Assembly (NCBI RefSeq): GCF_044335535.1
Contig: NZ_JBIQVZ010000004.1
Coordinates: forward strand, 248,001 to 312,000
Origin: Mariniflexile sp044335535
Lineage (GTDB): Bacteria > Bacteroidota > Bacteroidia > Flavobacteriales > Flavobacteriaceae
Length of the DNA: 64,000 bases
Direction: 5' to 3'
The translations under genes were made by a program, and so were the position numbers. The notes beneath the pieces are model-generated. The model was not told the origin of the DNA, ran no database searches, and was given only the letters and a program-made list of their open reading frames with translations. Positions 8,782-17,093 of this stretch are shown piece after piece. Within the stretch, counting starts at the first letter, position 1. Each line of letters starts with the position of its first letter.

Positions 8782-10680
8782 ATGATGATTAAAAAGAATT
8801 TCACAATATGTTTCCTGTTCATTTCATTCGTCATGAATGCAGAGATAAAAGTACCTCACTTTTTTTCTGACCACATGGTGTTGCAACAGAACGAACCTAT
8901 TACCATGTATGGAAAGGCCAATGTTGGTGAAACTATAGTCGCTTTTTTTAATAATGAAACATTACATACCAAAGCAGATTCCAACGGTGATTGGTCAGTG
9001 AATTTCAAAGCTACAAAGGGAGGAGGGCCATTTGAAATGACTTTAAAAGGGACAAATACATTGAAGTTTACAGATGTGTATGTTGGTGAAGTTTGGTTTT
9101 GTTCTGGCCAATCCAATATGGGGTGGAAACTTGAAAATTCGGTAAATGGACAAGAAGAATTAGCCCATGCCAATTACGAAAAAATCAAGTTATTCACTGC
9201 ACCTCGTAACATGAGTCATACTGAGGAATTTGATGTTTTAAATGGAACTTGGAAAACTTGTACTTCAGAAACCGCTGAGGGTTTTTCAGCAGTTGCCTAT
9301 TTTTTTGGAAGACATCTGTATGAAACCTACCAAGTTCCCATTGGCTTAATAAACGCCTCTTGGGGAGGCACAAATATTGAAGCTTGGATGGATGCAACGT
9401 TGTTCAAAGACCATCCAAAGTATCAGGAAACCATCGCTAAAATGAAAACTTTGGATATGGTTAACCTTATCAGTGTTTATAACAAAGCTAATAAACAATA
9501 TGGCATTGATTTAGACAAAGCCGACTTGGGAATATCTGAGCATTGGGAATCACCAACTACAGATTACAGTGACTGGAAAACATTTCAATTGCCTTCATTA
9601 TGGAGAGACACAAAGCTAGAGCAAACCTATGGTGTGGTGTGGGTGACTAAAGAAATCAATTTAAATGCTTCCGATATTGCTTCCGATATTCAATTGAGTA
9701 TTGGTCGTGTTGACAATGAAGATATCACTTATGTAAACGGTCAAGAAGTTGGAGCCTCAACAAGTAAAGATTTGGATAGGGTTTATACCATTCCAAAAAA
9801 CCTTCTTAAAACAGGAAAAAACAGAATAACCATTCGTACAAAAAATCTTGGTGATTTAGGTGGTTTTAGAGGCGCTGAAAGTGATTTATATATCAAAACA
9901 GCGACGCAAACATACGCGTTGGTTGGCGATTGGTGCTACAAAGTAGGAACACCTCATGTCGCTGAACCACCAGTACGCGAGCACCCAAAAAACTATCCTT
10001 CTTCACTGTTCAATAGCATGGTGCATCCTTTTTATGGATACAATATCAAGGGTGTGATTTGGTATCAAGGGGAATCAAATACCAAAAATCCTGAAGAGTA
10101 TGCATCATTTTTTCCTAAAATGATTCAAGACTGGAGAATCGGCTGGAAAAAGGAACTTCCTTTTCTATTTGTGCAATTAGCCAATTACGCCAATCAAGGC
10201 AATAGGGAAGCCGCTATAAGAGAATCACAAACAGCAGCTTTGAAATTAGATAACACCGCTATGGTGGTCACTTTGGATATTGGTGAAGATGCTAATGTTC
10301 ATTTTGCGAACAAGCAAGATGTGGGCAAACGTTTGGCAATGGCAGCACAAAATGTGGCATATAATGAACCCGATATAGCCAAAAGCGGTCCGATAGTTAA
10401 AAAAATTAAAGTAAAAGCGCATAAAATTACCATCAGGTTTAATGAGCCTTTAAGCATCAAGGGGGACGCTAAAAACATCAATGGGTTTTTAATTTCTGAT
10501 GGCAAAAACAATTTTGTTAAAGCAGAAGCAACATGGACAAATGCCAAAACGGTAGAAGTCTCGTCCAAATCAATTAGCAACCCAAAACATGTGCGCTATT
10601 TATGGGAAGACGCTCCAGGAAACGTAATGATTTTTAATGTCTCTGGTTTACCGGCGCCACCTTTTAGAACTGATAAATAA
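8782..10680 (+). CDS. Sialate O-acetylesterase-like (SASA) carbohydrate esterase
   Basis: A 632-residue secreted esterase of the SASA/SGNH type. A signal peptide (FTICFLFISFVMNAE) covers about the first 20 residues. The nucleophile block GQSNM has Ser111, followed by WGGTNIEAWMD near residue 195 and GVIWYQGESNT near residue 425. These three blocks are diagnostic of the family. Between them, about 245-370, lies a beta-sandwich insertion often found in long members. The family removes O-acetyl groups from sugars. In an alginate locus the natural guess is O-acetylated mannuronate of bacterial alginate, but this is inference. Start choice: ATG at 8782 with a second ATG at 8785. The gene begins 2 bases after the SDR stop. 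Confidence 0.85.
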   Translation: MMIKKNFTICFLFISFVMNAEIKVPHFFSDHMVLQQNEPITMYGKANVGETIVAFFNNETLHTKADSNGDWSVNFKATKGGGPFEMTLKGTNTLKFTDVYVGEVWFCSGQSNMGWKLENSVNGQEELAHANYEKIKLFTAPRNMSHTEEFDVLNGTWKTCTSETAEGFSAVAYFFGRHLYETYQVPIGLINASWGGTNIEAWMDATLFKDHPKYQETIAKMKTLDMVNLISVYNKANKQYGIDLDKADLGISEHWESPTTDYSDWKTFQLPSLWRDTKLEQTYGVVWVTKEINLNASDIASDIQLSIGRVDNEDITYVNGQEVGASTSKDLDRVYTIPKNLLKTGKNRITIRTKNLGDLGGFRGAESDLYIKTATQTYALVGDWCYKVGTPHVAEPPVREHPKNYPSSLFNSMVHPFYGYNIKGVIWYQGESNTKNPEEYASFFPKMIQDWRIGWKKELPFLFVQLANYANQGNREAAIRESQTAALKLDNTAMVVTLDIGEDANVHFANKQDVGKRLAMAAQNVAYNEPDIAKSGPIVKKIKVKAHKITIRFNEPLSIKGDAKNINGFLISDGKNNFVKAEATWTNAKTVEVSSKSISNPKHVRYLWEDAPGNVMIFNVSGLPAPPFRTDK

Positions 10681-10683
10681 TAT

Positions 10684-10746
10684 ATGAAACACCCATGAGA
10701 ATAGCATTTACGTACACAAAGATGATTATTCAGGGTGTTCCATTTA
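10684..10746 (+). repeat. Leader-hairpin repeat, copy 1
   Basis: First of three dispersed copies (others at 21225 and 61351) of a unit of about 60 bp. It opens with ATGAAACACCCATGAG, contains GATGATT, and closes with GGGTGTTCC, so that ACACCC and GGGTGT form the foot of a hairpin. It lies about 70 bases upstream of the PL7 start codon, with AT-rich tandem repeats between. Confidence 0.8.
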
Positions 10747-10760
10747 CCAAAATATAAGCT

Positions 10761-10800
10761 CATAAACTCATAAACCAATAAACTCATAAACCAATAAACT
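10761..10800 (+). repeat. 16-bp tandem repeat in the PL7 leader
   Basis: The unit CATAAACCAATAAACT occurs twice in full (10769-10784, 10785-10800) and once in part (10761-10768). It ends 12 bases before the PL7 ATG and contains no Shine-Dalgarno sequence. Copy-number change would alter the leader length of the lyase transcript. Confidence 0.8.
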
Positions 10801-10812
10801 AAATATAAACAA

Positions 10813-11766
10813 ATGAAAACAACTAAAAAATTAACCTTAATCATACTGCTTAAAATCATACTTACAGTGAGTCTTTTTAGCGGAAGTGTGTCATGTTCAA
10901 AAAATGAAACTGATTTACCTGAAGAAACAATTTTACCTGAAGAAATAATTGTTAATGTATCTAGTGATAGTTCAAAAAAAGCAACGGAATATGCTAATAT
11001 TGATTTCAGCCATTGGAAAATTACCTTACCAGTGGACTTGAATAATGACGGTAAGCCAGATGAGTTTCAGCCTATATCATTAATCAATTATGGGTATCAA
11101 ACAGAAGAGAATCTCATTCCTTTTATGTATGATGATACCTCAGATAGATCTATCGTATTTTACACGTATCCTGCTGGTGCTACTACTGGAAACAGTAGCT
11201 ATCCTAGAACGGAATTACGGGAACAACAAACACCTGGAAACAATTACAACAATTGGTCACTTATTGAAGGCGGTATTTTAGAAGGCACCCTAAAAATTGA
11301 TTCCATTTCGGAAGACAACAATAGCAGCAGAACTTACAATAGAACCATCGTCATGCAAATACATGGTATTATTTCACAAGAAGACATGAATACGTATGGC
11401 TTTAGTTCCAATCATGCGCCACCTTTATTAAAAATGATTTGGGATGAAGGGTATATCAAAGCTTACAAAAAAACCTTGGTGGATGAATCGACTTCAGGAT
11501 TGGATTTATATGATGACAGTTCATCAACTTGGACAGACATCAGCCATAATTTTGGCTACGTAGGTTTTGACAGTTTCAGTATAAAAATTACTGCAACAAC
11601 AGGAAAATTGACTATTAAAGTCAATAATAATATACACTTTTTTGAAGATGTCAGTTTACAAAAATGGCCTTTTGAAAATTACTTTAAAGCAGGCAATTAC
11701 CTGGTCTCAACAAATACTGAATCCTTTGCCTATGTTAAATATTATCAATTAAAAGTCTCACACTAA
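10813..11766 (+). CDS. PL7 alginate lyase lipoprotein
   Basis: A 317-residue alginate lyase of family 7 (jelly-roll fold). The N-terminal signal ends in SVSC, a lipobox, followed by a Glu/Ser-rich linker to about residue 58. The three conserved PL7 strands are all present: RTELR at 132-136, QIH at 182-184 and YFKAGNY at 290-296, giving Arg132, Gln182, His184 and Tyr296 as expected active-site residues. QIH with Ile, rather than QVH, is usually linked to cleavage at guluronate-containing sites; this is a family trend and not a proof. Lipid anchoring suggests action at the cell surface or periplasmic face. The gene stands alone between two leader regions. Confidence 0.95.
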   Translation: MKTTKKLTLIILLKIILTVSLFSGSVSCSKNETDLPEETILPEEIIVNVSSDSSKKATEYANIDFSHWKITLPVDLNNDGKPDEFQPISLINYGYQTEENLIPFMYDDTSDRSIVFYTYPAGATTGNSSYPRTELREQQTPGNNYNNWSLIEGGILEGTLKIDSISEDNNSSRTYNRTIVMQIHGIISQEDMNTYGFSSNHAPPLLKMIWDEGYIKAYKKTLVDESTSGLDLYDDSSSTWTDISHNFGYVGFDSFSIKITATTGKLTIKVNNNIHFFEDVSLQKWPFENYFKAGNYLVSTNTESFAYVKYYQLKVSH

Positions 11767-11872
11767 TCAAAAATGATTGTGAGATAAATATCTATGAAAA
11801 TAAAGCGATTGCTTCGCCAGTTCGCTATCGCTCGTGTCCACCTGATCTAATTAAAACAATAAATATAAATAG

Positions 11873-12742
11873 ATGAAAAAACTCATTCTTTCTAGTATCC
11901 TTTTTACTGCTCTTTCAAGTGCAACGTTCAGTCAGGAAAAGGAATACAAACCTGTTGATTTTCCCGAAGGATATAAAGCACAAATAGATGTGGTCTATAC
12001 CCAAGCAAACGGGTGGGATGGTCGTATGGATTTGTACACCAATCCAAAATCTGAAACACCAACACCAGTGGTCATCAATATTCATGGTGGAGGATGGAAC
12101 CATGGTGTTAAGGAATCCCAAACGGGCTATGGGTCATTTTTCAAAAATGGCTATGCCGTTGCCAATGTGGAATATCGTTTGGTTGGTGTGGCACCTGCGC
12201 CTGCAGCTATTGAAGATGTACGCTGTGCCCTGATTTATTTGTATACACATGCCAAAGAATTGAATATTGACACCAATAAAATAGTGGTCATGGGTGGTTC
12301 TTCGGGTGGACACTTGGCACTTATGGCTGGACTATTGGCAAACGATAAAAAGTTCGACACCAATTGCAAGTACGATGGCAATATTAAAGTAGCTGCTATT
12401 ATAGATAAATATGGTGTTACCGATTTGGTGCCACTGAGCAAATGGAAGTCTGCGAAGAACTGGTTGGGGAAAGGTTTTGATAATCAAAAATTCATTGAAT
12501 CTGTTTCGCCTTTGTATTATGTTACCAAAAATAGTCCGCCGGTATATATTGTTCATGGCGATGCTGATCCCATTGTACCTTATGACCAGTCGGTTGCGTT
12601 ATATGAAAAATTAAAATCCAATGGTGTAAAAACTAAAATGCTGACTATTGAAGGTGGCAACCATGGAAAATTCACCAAAGAAGAGAAAAGTGAAATGAGC
12701 AAAGACATGTGGTCTTTCTTAAACGAATTAGGATTAAAATAA
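11873..12742 (+). CDS. Exported alpha/beta-hydrolase esterase (BD-FAE-like)
   Basis: A 289-residue serine hydrolase with a cleavable signal peptide (cut after about residue 20, ATFSQ). HGGGW near residue 72 supplies the oxyanion hole. The nucleophile elbow GSSGG places catalytic Ser144, with Asp232 in HGDADPIVP and His264 in GGNHGKF, so the triad is complete. The pattern fits small carbohydrate esterases related to acetyl-xylan or feruloyl esterases. It is the second esterase of the locus after the SASA protein and could remove acetyl or other ester groups from alginate or a co-occurring glycan. Substrate is unknown. The leader carries a degenerate TTCGCTATCGCTCG repeat fragment at about 11829-11842. 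Confidence 0.85.
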   Translation: MKKLILSSILFTALSSATFSQEKEYKPVDFPEGYKAQIDVVYTQANGWDGRMDLYTNPKSETPTPVVINIHGGGWNHGVKESQTGYGSFFKNGYAVANVEYRLVGVAPAPAAIEDVRCALIYLYTHAKELNIDTNKIVVMGGSSGGHLALMAGLLANDKKFDTNCKYDGNIKVAAIIDKYGVTDLVPLSKWKSAKNWLGKGFDNQKFIESVSPLYYVTKNSPPVYIVHGDADPIVPYDQSVALYEKLKSNGVKTKMLTIEGGNHGKFTKEEKSEMSKDMWSFLNELGLK

Positions 12743-12785
12743 TTATTAAATTTTAGTACATGACAAAAATCCAAATATATTCAGA

Positions 12786-12903
12786 TGTCAGTCTGAGCGC
12801 AGTCGAAGACATTGGAAGTATTGTTTTTAATAGCATTTCGCAAGCTGCGCTTTTATCTTCAAATAAAAATATATTTTCATTTTCGATAGTGCTCAATGTG
12901 ACA
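12786..12903. repeat. REP-like palindromic repeat, decayed pair
   Basis: Downstream of the esterase gene, TGTCAGTCTGAGCGCAGTCG (12786-12805) faces a diverged reverse copy, TTCGATAGTGCTCAATGTGA, at 12882-12901. The same core recurs within the elements at 16794 and 31058 and is a common intergenic palindrome type in Flavobacteriia. It probably folds in the RNA and may help end the upstream transcript. Confidence 0.75.
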
Positions 12904-12959
12904 CTCTCCAATTTTTGTCAAGTACTAAATCATTAAATACTAACTAAAACTAAATTATT

Positions 12960-14105
12960 ATGAAAACAAAATTACTATATGCAGCCATGTTGCTAACAAA
13001 CACTGTGGTTTTTTCACAAACTACCGTGGCTATTCCCGATCCTGCTTTTGAAGCCTATTTAGAAACGGCGTTTGCAGCCAACATTACACCAGATGGAAGC
13101 ACAACAGATGGCTCCATAACATTTACCGATATCAATTTGATAACAGATATCGATTTACCTACCGCAGGGGTTACAACCGTAGCTGATATTACAGGTGTAA
13201 AATCCTTTATCAAATTAAAAAACCTTTATGTTCAGGATAATGCCCTAACAGGCACTATAGATGTGTCTGGTTTGGATAAATTGACCAACTTATATTTTTA
13301 TAACAATACAGGTGTAACTGCCGTGGATATTTCAGGTTGTAAAGTGATTTATCACATTAAAGGCTATGGTTGTTCGCTTGAATCGTTGGATGCCTCTTTG
13401 GCTACAACACAATTGACCGATCCAACAAGATTGAGATATGTGTATGTTAATGATAATCTATTAACAAGTCTTGATGTTTCTGGAAATACCGGCATTCAAA
13501 GATTGGATTGTTTTAATAACAATTTAACGAGTTTAGACATCACAGGATTTACTACATTAACCTATTTACGCTTTCAAAACAATGCGATCACAGGAAGTCT
13601 TGATGTGTCTGGCAATTTAAGTTTAGAGAAATTAGGCGCCTATGACAATGATTTAACGACTATTGATTTAGGAGCCATTCCGTATACGTCTTTTACGTAT
13701 TTCAAGATAAGTACCAACAACAATTTGTCTTGCGTATATACTGATAATGCTTCAGATTTTGCTCCAGGAGGTCCTCTAGAAACAGCAATAGGCAGTAATT
13801 ATTCTGTAGGTACCAATACCAATTTTGTATTGGATGCTACAGCATGTGCAACCCTAGGAACTGAAGATTTCAATGCATTTGAATTTTCAATATATCCAAA
13901 TCCGACTAAGGAGAATGTTACGATTTCACTTAATGATGATGCCTCATACCAACTCATCAACATCCATGGCCAAACGCTAATGAAGGGCATTTTTAAAGCG
14001 AGTAACAATCCGTTATCAATCTCAAATTTAGCCAATGGATTGTATTTCATAAATATAACCACTACAAATGGAAACAGCATGACACACAAGTTAATTAAAC
14101 AATAA
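12960..14105 (+). CDS. Secreted leucine-rich-repeat protein with T9SS sorting domain
   Basis: A 381-residue protein with a signal peptide (ending VVFSQ). From about residue 60 to 275 it carries repeats of the bacterial LRR type 'L..LDVSGN..L..L...NN.LT.LD'. The last 75 residues are a type A T9SS C-terminal domain: IYPNPTKENVTI, then a central strand, then LANGLYFINITT and a terminal KLIKQ. It should cross the outer membrane by the type IX system and be released or anchored at the surface. No enzymatic motif is visible. LRR domains bind proteins or glycans, so here it may be an adhesion or substrate-binding factor. A hairpin separates it from the following PL6 gene. Confidence 0.88.
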   Translation: MKTKLLYAAMLLTNTVVFSQTTVAIPDPAFEAYLETAFAANITPDGSTTDGSITFTDINLITDIDLPTAGVTTVADITGVKSFIKLKNLYVQDNALTGTIDVSGLDKLTNLYFYNNTGVTAVDISGCKVIYHIKGYGCSLESLDASLATTQLTDPTRLRYVYVNDNLLTSLDVSGNTGIQRLDCFNNNLTSLDITGFTTLTYLRFQNNAITGSLDVSGNLSLEKLGAYDNDLTTIDLGAIPYTSFTYFKISTNNNLSCVYTDNASDFAPGGPLETAIGSNYSVGTNTNFVLDATACATLGTEDFNAFEFSIYPNPTKENVTISLNDDASYQLINIHGQTLMKGIFKASNNPLSISNLANGLYFINITTTNGNSMTHKLIKQ

Positions 14106-14113
14106 ATCCCTTA

Positions 14114-14152
14114 ATGACATGCAGAAATCTTAAAAACGTTTCTGTGTGTCAT
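14114..14152 (+). terminator. Hairpin between the LRR gene and the second PL6 gene
   Basis: ATGACATGCAGAAA (14114-14127) pairs with TTTCTGTGTGTCAT (14139-14152) with two mismatches, starting 8 bases after the LRR stop. The T-run behind it is short (TTTAAAA), so it may be a weak terminator or an mRNA-processing hairpin. Confidence 0.55.
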
Positions 14153-14167
14153 TTAAAAACCTAAACT

Positions 14168-15958
14168 ATGTCTTTCAAATCGTTGCTTAACTTTTTCTTG
14201 CTGTATTTATCATCAATAACACTTTTTGCACAAACTTATGTGACAACAGATACCAACTTGCAGAGTTTAGTGAATGCCTCTTCTGGAGGTGAAACATTTA
14301 TTGTTTCAAATGGGACTTATTCTGATTTTTATGCCAGTTTCACCAAAATCGCAACAGCCGAAAATCCAATTGTTATAAAAGCGGAAACCGTTGGAGGTGT
14401 AACCCTAACTGGAAATTCCTTTTTTGTGTTTAAAAAAGCAGCACATATTACATTGGAAGGTTTTGTATTTGATTGCACTGGTAATAGTACATTGGTGAAA
14501 TTAGAGGCATCCAACAATATCAGAATTACCAGAAATGTTTTTGAAACGAATACAGCCAACTCACTCAAATGGATTGTTGTAACAGGCTATTATAATGATT
14601 ATACGTTTCAGTTTTTAAGCCATCACAACAGAATTGACCACAATACGTTTCAAAATAAAACCACAGCAGGAAATTATATCACTATTGATGGTACTTACAA
14701 CGAAGACAAAACCGTCAACCAACAATCGCAATATGATAGAATTGACCATAACTACTTTTATAACAATGCTCCCCGAATTGAAAACGAAAAAGAATCCATT
14801 AGAATAGGCAACAGTCAATTGTCAACAACCAGTGGTTTTACAACTGTAGAATTCAATTTGTTTGAAGACTGTGACGGTGACCCTGAGATTGTTTCCGTGA
14901 AATCTTGTGACAATGTGGTAAGACACAATACTTTTAATAGAAATTACGGGTCTTTAACCTTACGCCAAGGTAACAGAAATCGTGTGGAAGGCAATTATTT
15001 TTTTGGAGACGGAAAGGCCAATGGCATATTTATAAATGATGCTAATCAAGAACAAACGATTTATACAGGCGGTATTAGGGCCTACGGGACAGACCATGTG
15101 ATTGCCAATAATTATCTTGAAGGCTTGCAAGGCACCCGTTTTGACGCACCAATAACCTTGACACAGGGTGATGCCATTGACGGCATTGATACCGACCAAA
15201 GTTTGCATTATAGAGGCGAACGCATCACGATTGCCAATAATACTCTAGTTAATAATACTTACGGCATCGAAATAGGTTATGCAAAAAGCAATGGTTCTTA
15301 TGACCAAGCTTTACAAGATATAACCATAGCCAATAATTTAGTCATAGGTTCAGAACATAGCTTGGTTAAAATATACAATGACCAAGACGGTGAAGTTACT
15401 TGGGTCAATAATGTGATGTACCCTATAGATGGTGCTATTTTAAATGGTGATGGCTATACATTTACTTCTGATGAAATCTCTAATGAGAATCCAAATTTAG
15501 CTTTGACAGGGAGCATTTGGAAAGCCACAAACACAACACCTACAAAAGAAAATGGGGTGCCCTCTTTAACTATTGATGAAGATATTGAAGGACAATCACG
15601 TCCCACATTGAGTAGCGTTGGTGCTGACCATTTTAGTAACAGCAGTATTGTTTATACACCCATTGGAATAAACGATGTTGGTCCAAATGCTTATGGCGAT
15701 ACCTTATCAGTTATTGAAAATGACATTGTCAGCAACATAAGAATATATCCGAATCCTGCGTCATATCAATTCTGCATTCAAACAGATGCAGTACAATTAA
15801 AATCAATCATCATAAGTACGATGACAGGTAAAAAAGTGATGCAAATTGATTCAGATATTTTATCGGAAATAGATGTGTCAAAACTAATTTCAGGCGTATA
15901 TTTAGTTCAATTCATTACGGAAACAGGCAAGCACACCCAAAAATTAATCATTAAATAA
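14168..15958 (+). CDS. PL6 alginate lyase with T9SS sorting domain
   Basis: A 596-residue family 6 lyase. The signal peptide ends ITLFAQ. A single parallel beta-helix (about 22-490) carries the catalytic pair Lys245 (VSVKSCDN) and Arg266 (LTLRQGNRN), 21 residues apart as in the first PL6 gene. Residues about 520-596 form a T9SS type A tail, starting NIRIYPNP and ending KLIIK. Unlike the longer PL6 it lacks the second helix domain and is predicted to be exported by the type IX system to attack alginate outside the cell. The next gene starts 8 bases after the stop. The family is certain; M/G preference is unknown. Confidence 0.93.
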   Translation: MSFKSLLNFFLLYLSSITLFAQTYVTTDTNLQSLVNASSGGETFIVSNGTYSDFYASFTKIATAENPIVIKAETVGGVTLTGNSFFVFKKAAHITLEGFVFDCTGNSTLVKLEASNNIRITRNVFETNTANSLKWIVVTGYYNDYTFQFLSHHNRIDHNTFQNKTTAGNYITIDGTYNEDKTVNQQSQYDRIDHNYFYNNAPRIENEKESIRIGNSQLSTTSGFTTVEFNLFEDCDGDPEIVSVKSCDNVVRHNTFNRNYGSLTLRQGNRNRVEGNYFFGDGKANGIFINDANQEQTIYTGGIRAYGTDHVIANNYLEGLQGTRFDAPITLTQGDAIDGIDTDQSLHYRGERITIANNTLVNNTYGIEIGYAKSNGSYDQALQDITIANNLVIGSEHSLVKIYNDQDGEVTWVNNVMYPIDGAILNGDGYTFTSDEISNENPNLALTGSIWKATNTTPTKENGVPSLTIDEDIEGQSRPTLSSVGADHFSNSSIVYTPIGINDVGPNAYGDTLSVIENDIVSNIRIYPNPASYQFCIQTDAVQLKSIIISTMTGKKVMQIDSDILSEIDVSKLISGVYLVQFITETGKHTQKLIIK

Positions 15959-15966
15959 TTTATATC

Positions 15967-16782
15967 TTGAAACAAATCTTCATCCTATTTTTGATTTTAT
16001 GTGCCTTCTCACTGAATGCGCAAACCATTCTGGAAGCCGATGGTAAAGGGAAAACCTATGAATTGATCAATAGCGTTTTGGCACCCAACTATGATGTGAT
16101 AGAAACGCCGGATTGTGCCCATAAGGATTTTGGAAATCACATTACTGAAATATGGGATGCCAATTTAAAGAAACATGTATTTGTGTTTCATGCCCATGTG
16201 GAAGAAGATAATGACCGTTGTAAAAAATTTGACAGAGAACGTACCGAAATCAAAACCTATAAACAATCACCAGACAGTCTTATTGCAACACTTGGTGAAA
16301 CAGTTGTTTATAAATGGAAATTTAAATTAGACAAACACTTTCAAGCATCGAATAAATTTACACATATCCATCAAATAAAAGCAGTTGGAGGAACTGAAGA
16401 TGCCATGCCAAGTATCACTTTCACATTAAGAAAATTGAAAGTCGATATATTTCAAATTAGATATGCTTCCAACATGGAGCAAAATAATTTAATCGATGCG
16501 CCTTTAGAAGATTTTAAAGGTGTTTGGGTAGAGGTTTATGAGCGAATTACCTATGGAGAGATTGGAAAAGGCAAGTATGAAGTGATCTTAACTAGAGCTG
16601 ACAATGGCAAAACATTACTAAACTACAGCAATGATTCCATAAGAATGTGGAAAACCGATGCTCAATTTTTACGACCCAAATGGGGCATTTACAGAAGCTT
16701 GCAAAACCCGTCCGATTTGAGGGATGAACAAGTGAAATTTGCGGATTTTTATATAGAGGAATTAGAAGATATTCAAAATTAA
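15967..16782 (+). CDS. Secreted jelly-roll polysaccharide-lyase-like protein
   Basis: A 271-residue protein starting at TTG (no ATG fits) with a signal peptide ending LNAQ. It is not a clear member of any family I can name with certainty. It resembles heparin-lyase-I-like proteins (Polysacc_lyase type). Three blocks recall, in order, the three active strands of PL7 lyases: RTEIK near residue 95, HIHQIK near 136, and KWGIYRS near 238. The order and spacing suggest a jelly-roll lyase with a substrate groove. It follows the PL6 gene by 8 bases and precedes the PL17 gene, which supports a role in alginate or uronate cleavage. It could instead act on another uronic-acid polymer such as glucuronan. 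The function is inferred only. Confidence 0.65.
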   Translation: MKQIFILFLILCAFSLNAQTILEADGKGKTYELINSVLAPNYDVIETPDCAHKDFGNHITEIWDANLKKHVFVFHAHVEEDNDRCKKFDRERTEIKTYKQSPDSLIATLGETVVYKWKFKLDKHFQASNKFTHIHQIKAVGGTEDAMPSITFTLRKLKVDIFQIRYASNMEQNNLIDAPLEDFKGVWVEVYERITYGEIGKGKYEVILTRADNGKTLLNYSNDSIRMWKTDAQFLRPKWGIYRSLQNPSDLRDEQVKFADFYIEELEDIQN

Positions 16783-16793
16783 CATAAAATAAA

Positions 16794-16989
16794 GTGAGTT
16801 CGATATAATCAAGAATGTATTTAATTAAAAATAATTTACTTAGATTTTGATGTCAGGTTGAGCGCAGTCGAAACCTATAGAAGTTATCGATTTTAATAAC
16901 CTTTCGACTGCGCTCAAGGTGACAACCTCCATTTATAGTGTGAGTTTATCCTTAAATATAGAATTGTTTTTAAATCGAACCCACGTTAA
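16794..16989. repeat. MITE-like element, copy 1
   Basis: A non-coding element of about 195 bp that starts 11 bases after a stop codon. Its ends are inverted (TGAGTTCGAT at 16795-16804 and ATCGAACCCACG at 16974-16985). Inside, TGTCAGGTTGAGCGCAGTCG and CCTTTCGACTGCGCTCAAGG form a strong stem. A second copy with the same ends and centre lies at 31058-31233. The rest of the gap up to 17093 is AT-rich leader of the PL17 gene. Confidence 0.8.
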
Positions 16990-17093
16990 AATAATATTAT
17001 AAAGCGTATTTTTAAAACGCAATCAGACCATTAGTTTTCACAAGTGGGAAGCATACACTGGTTGTAACAAAGAATAATTTCAAAAAAACAAAC

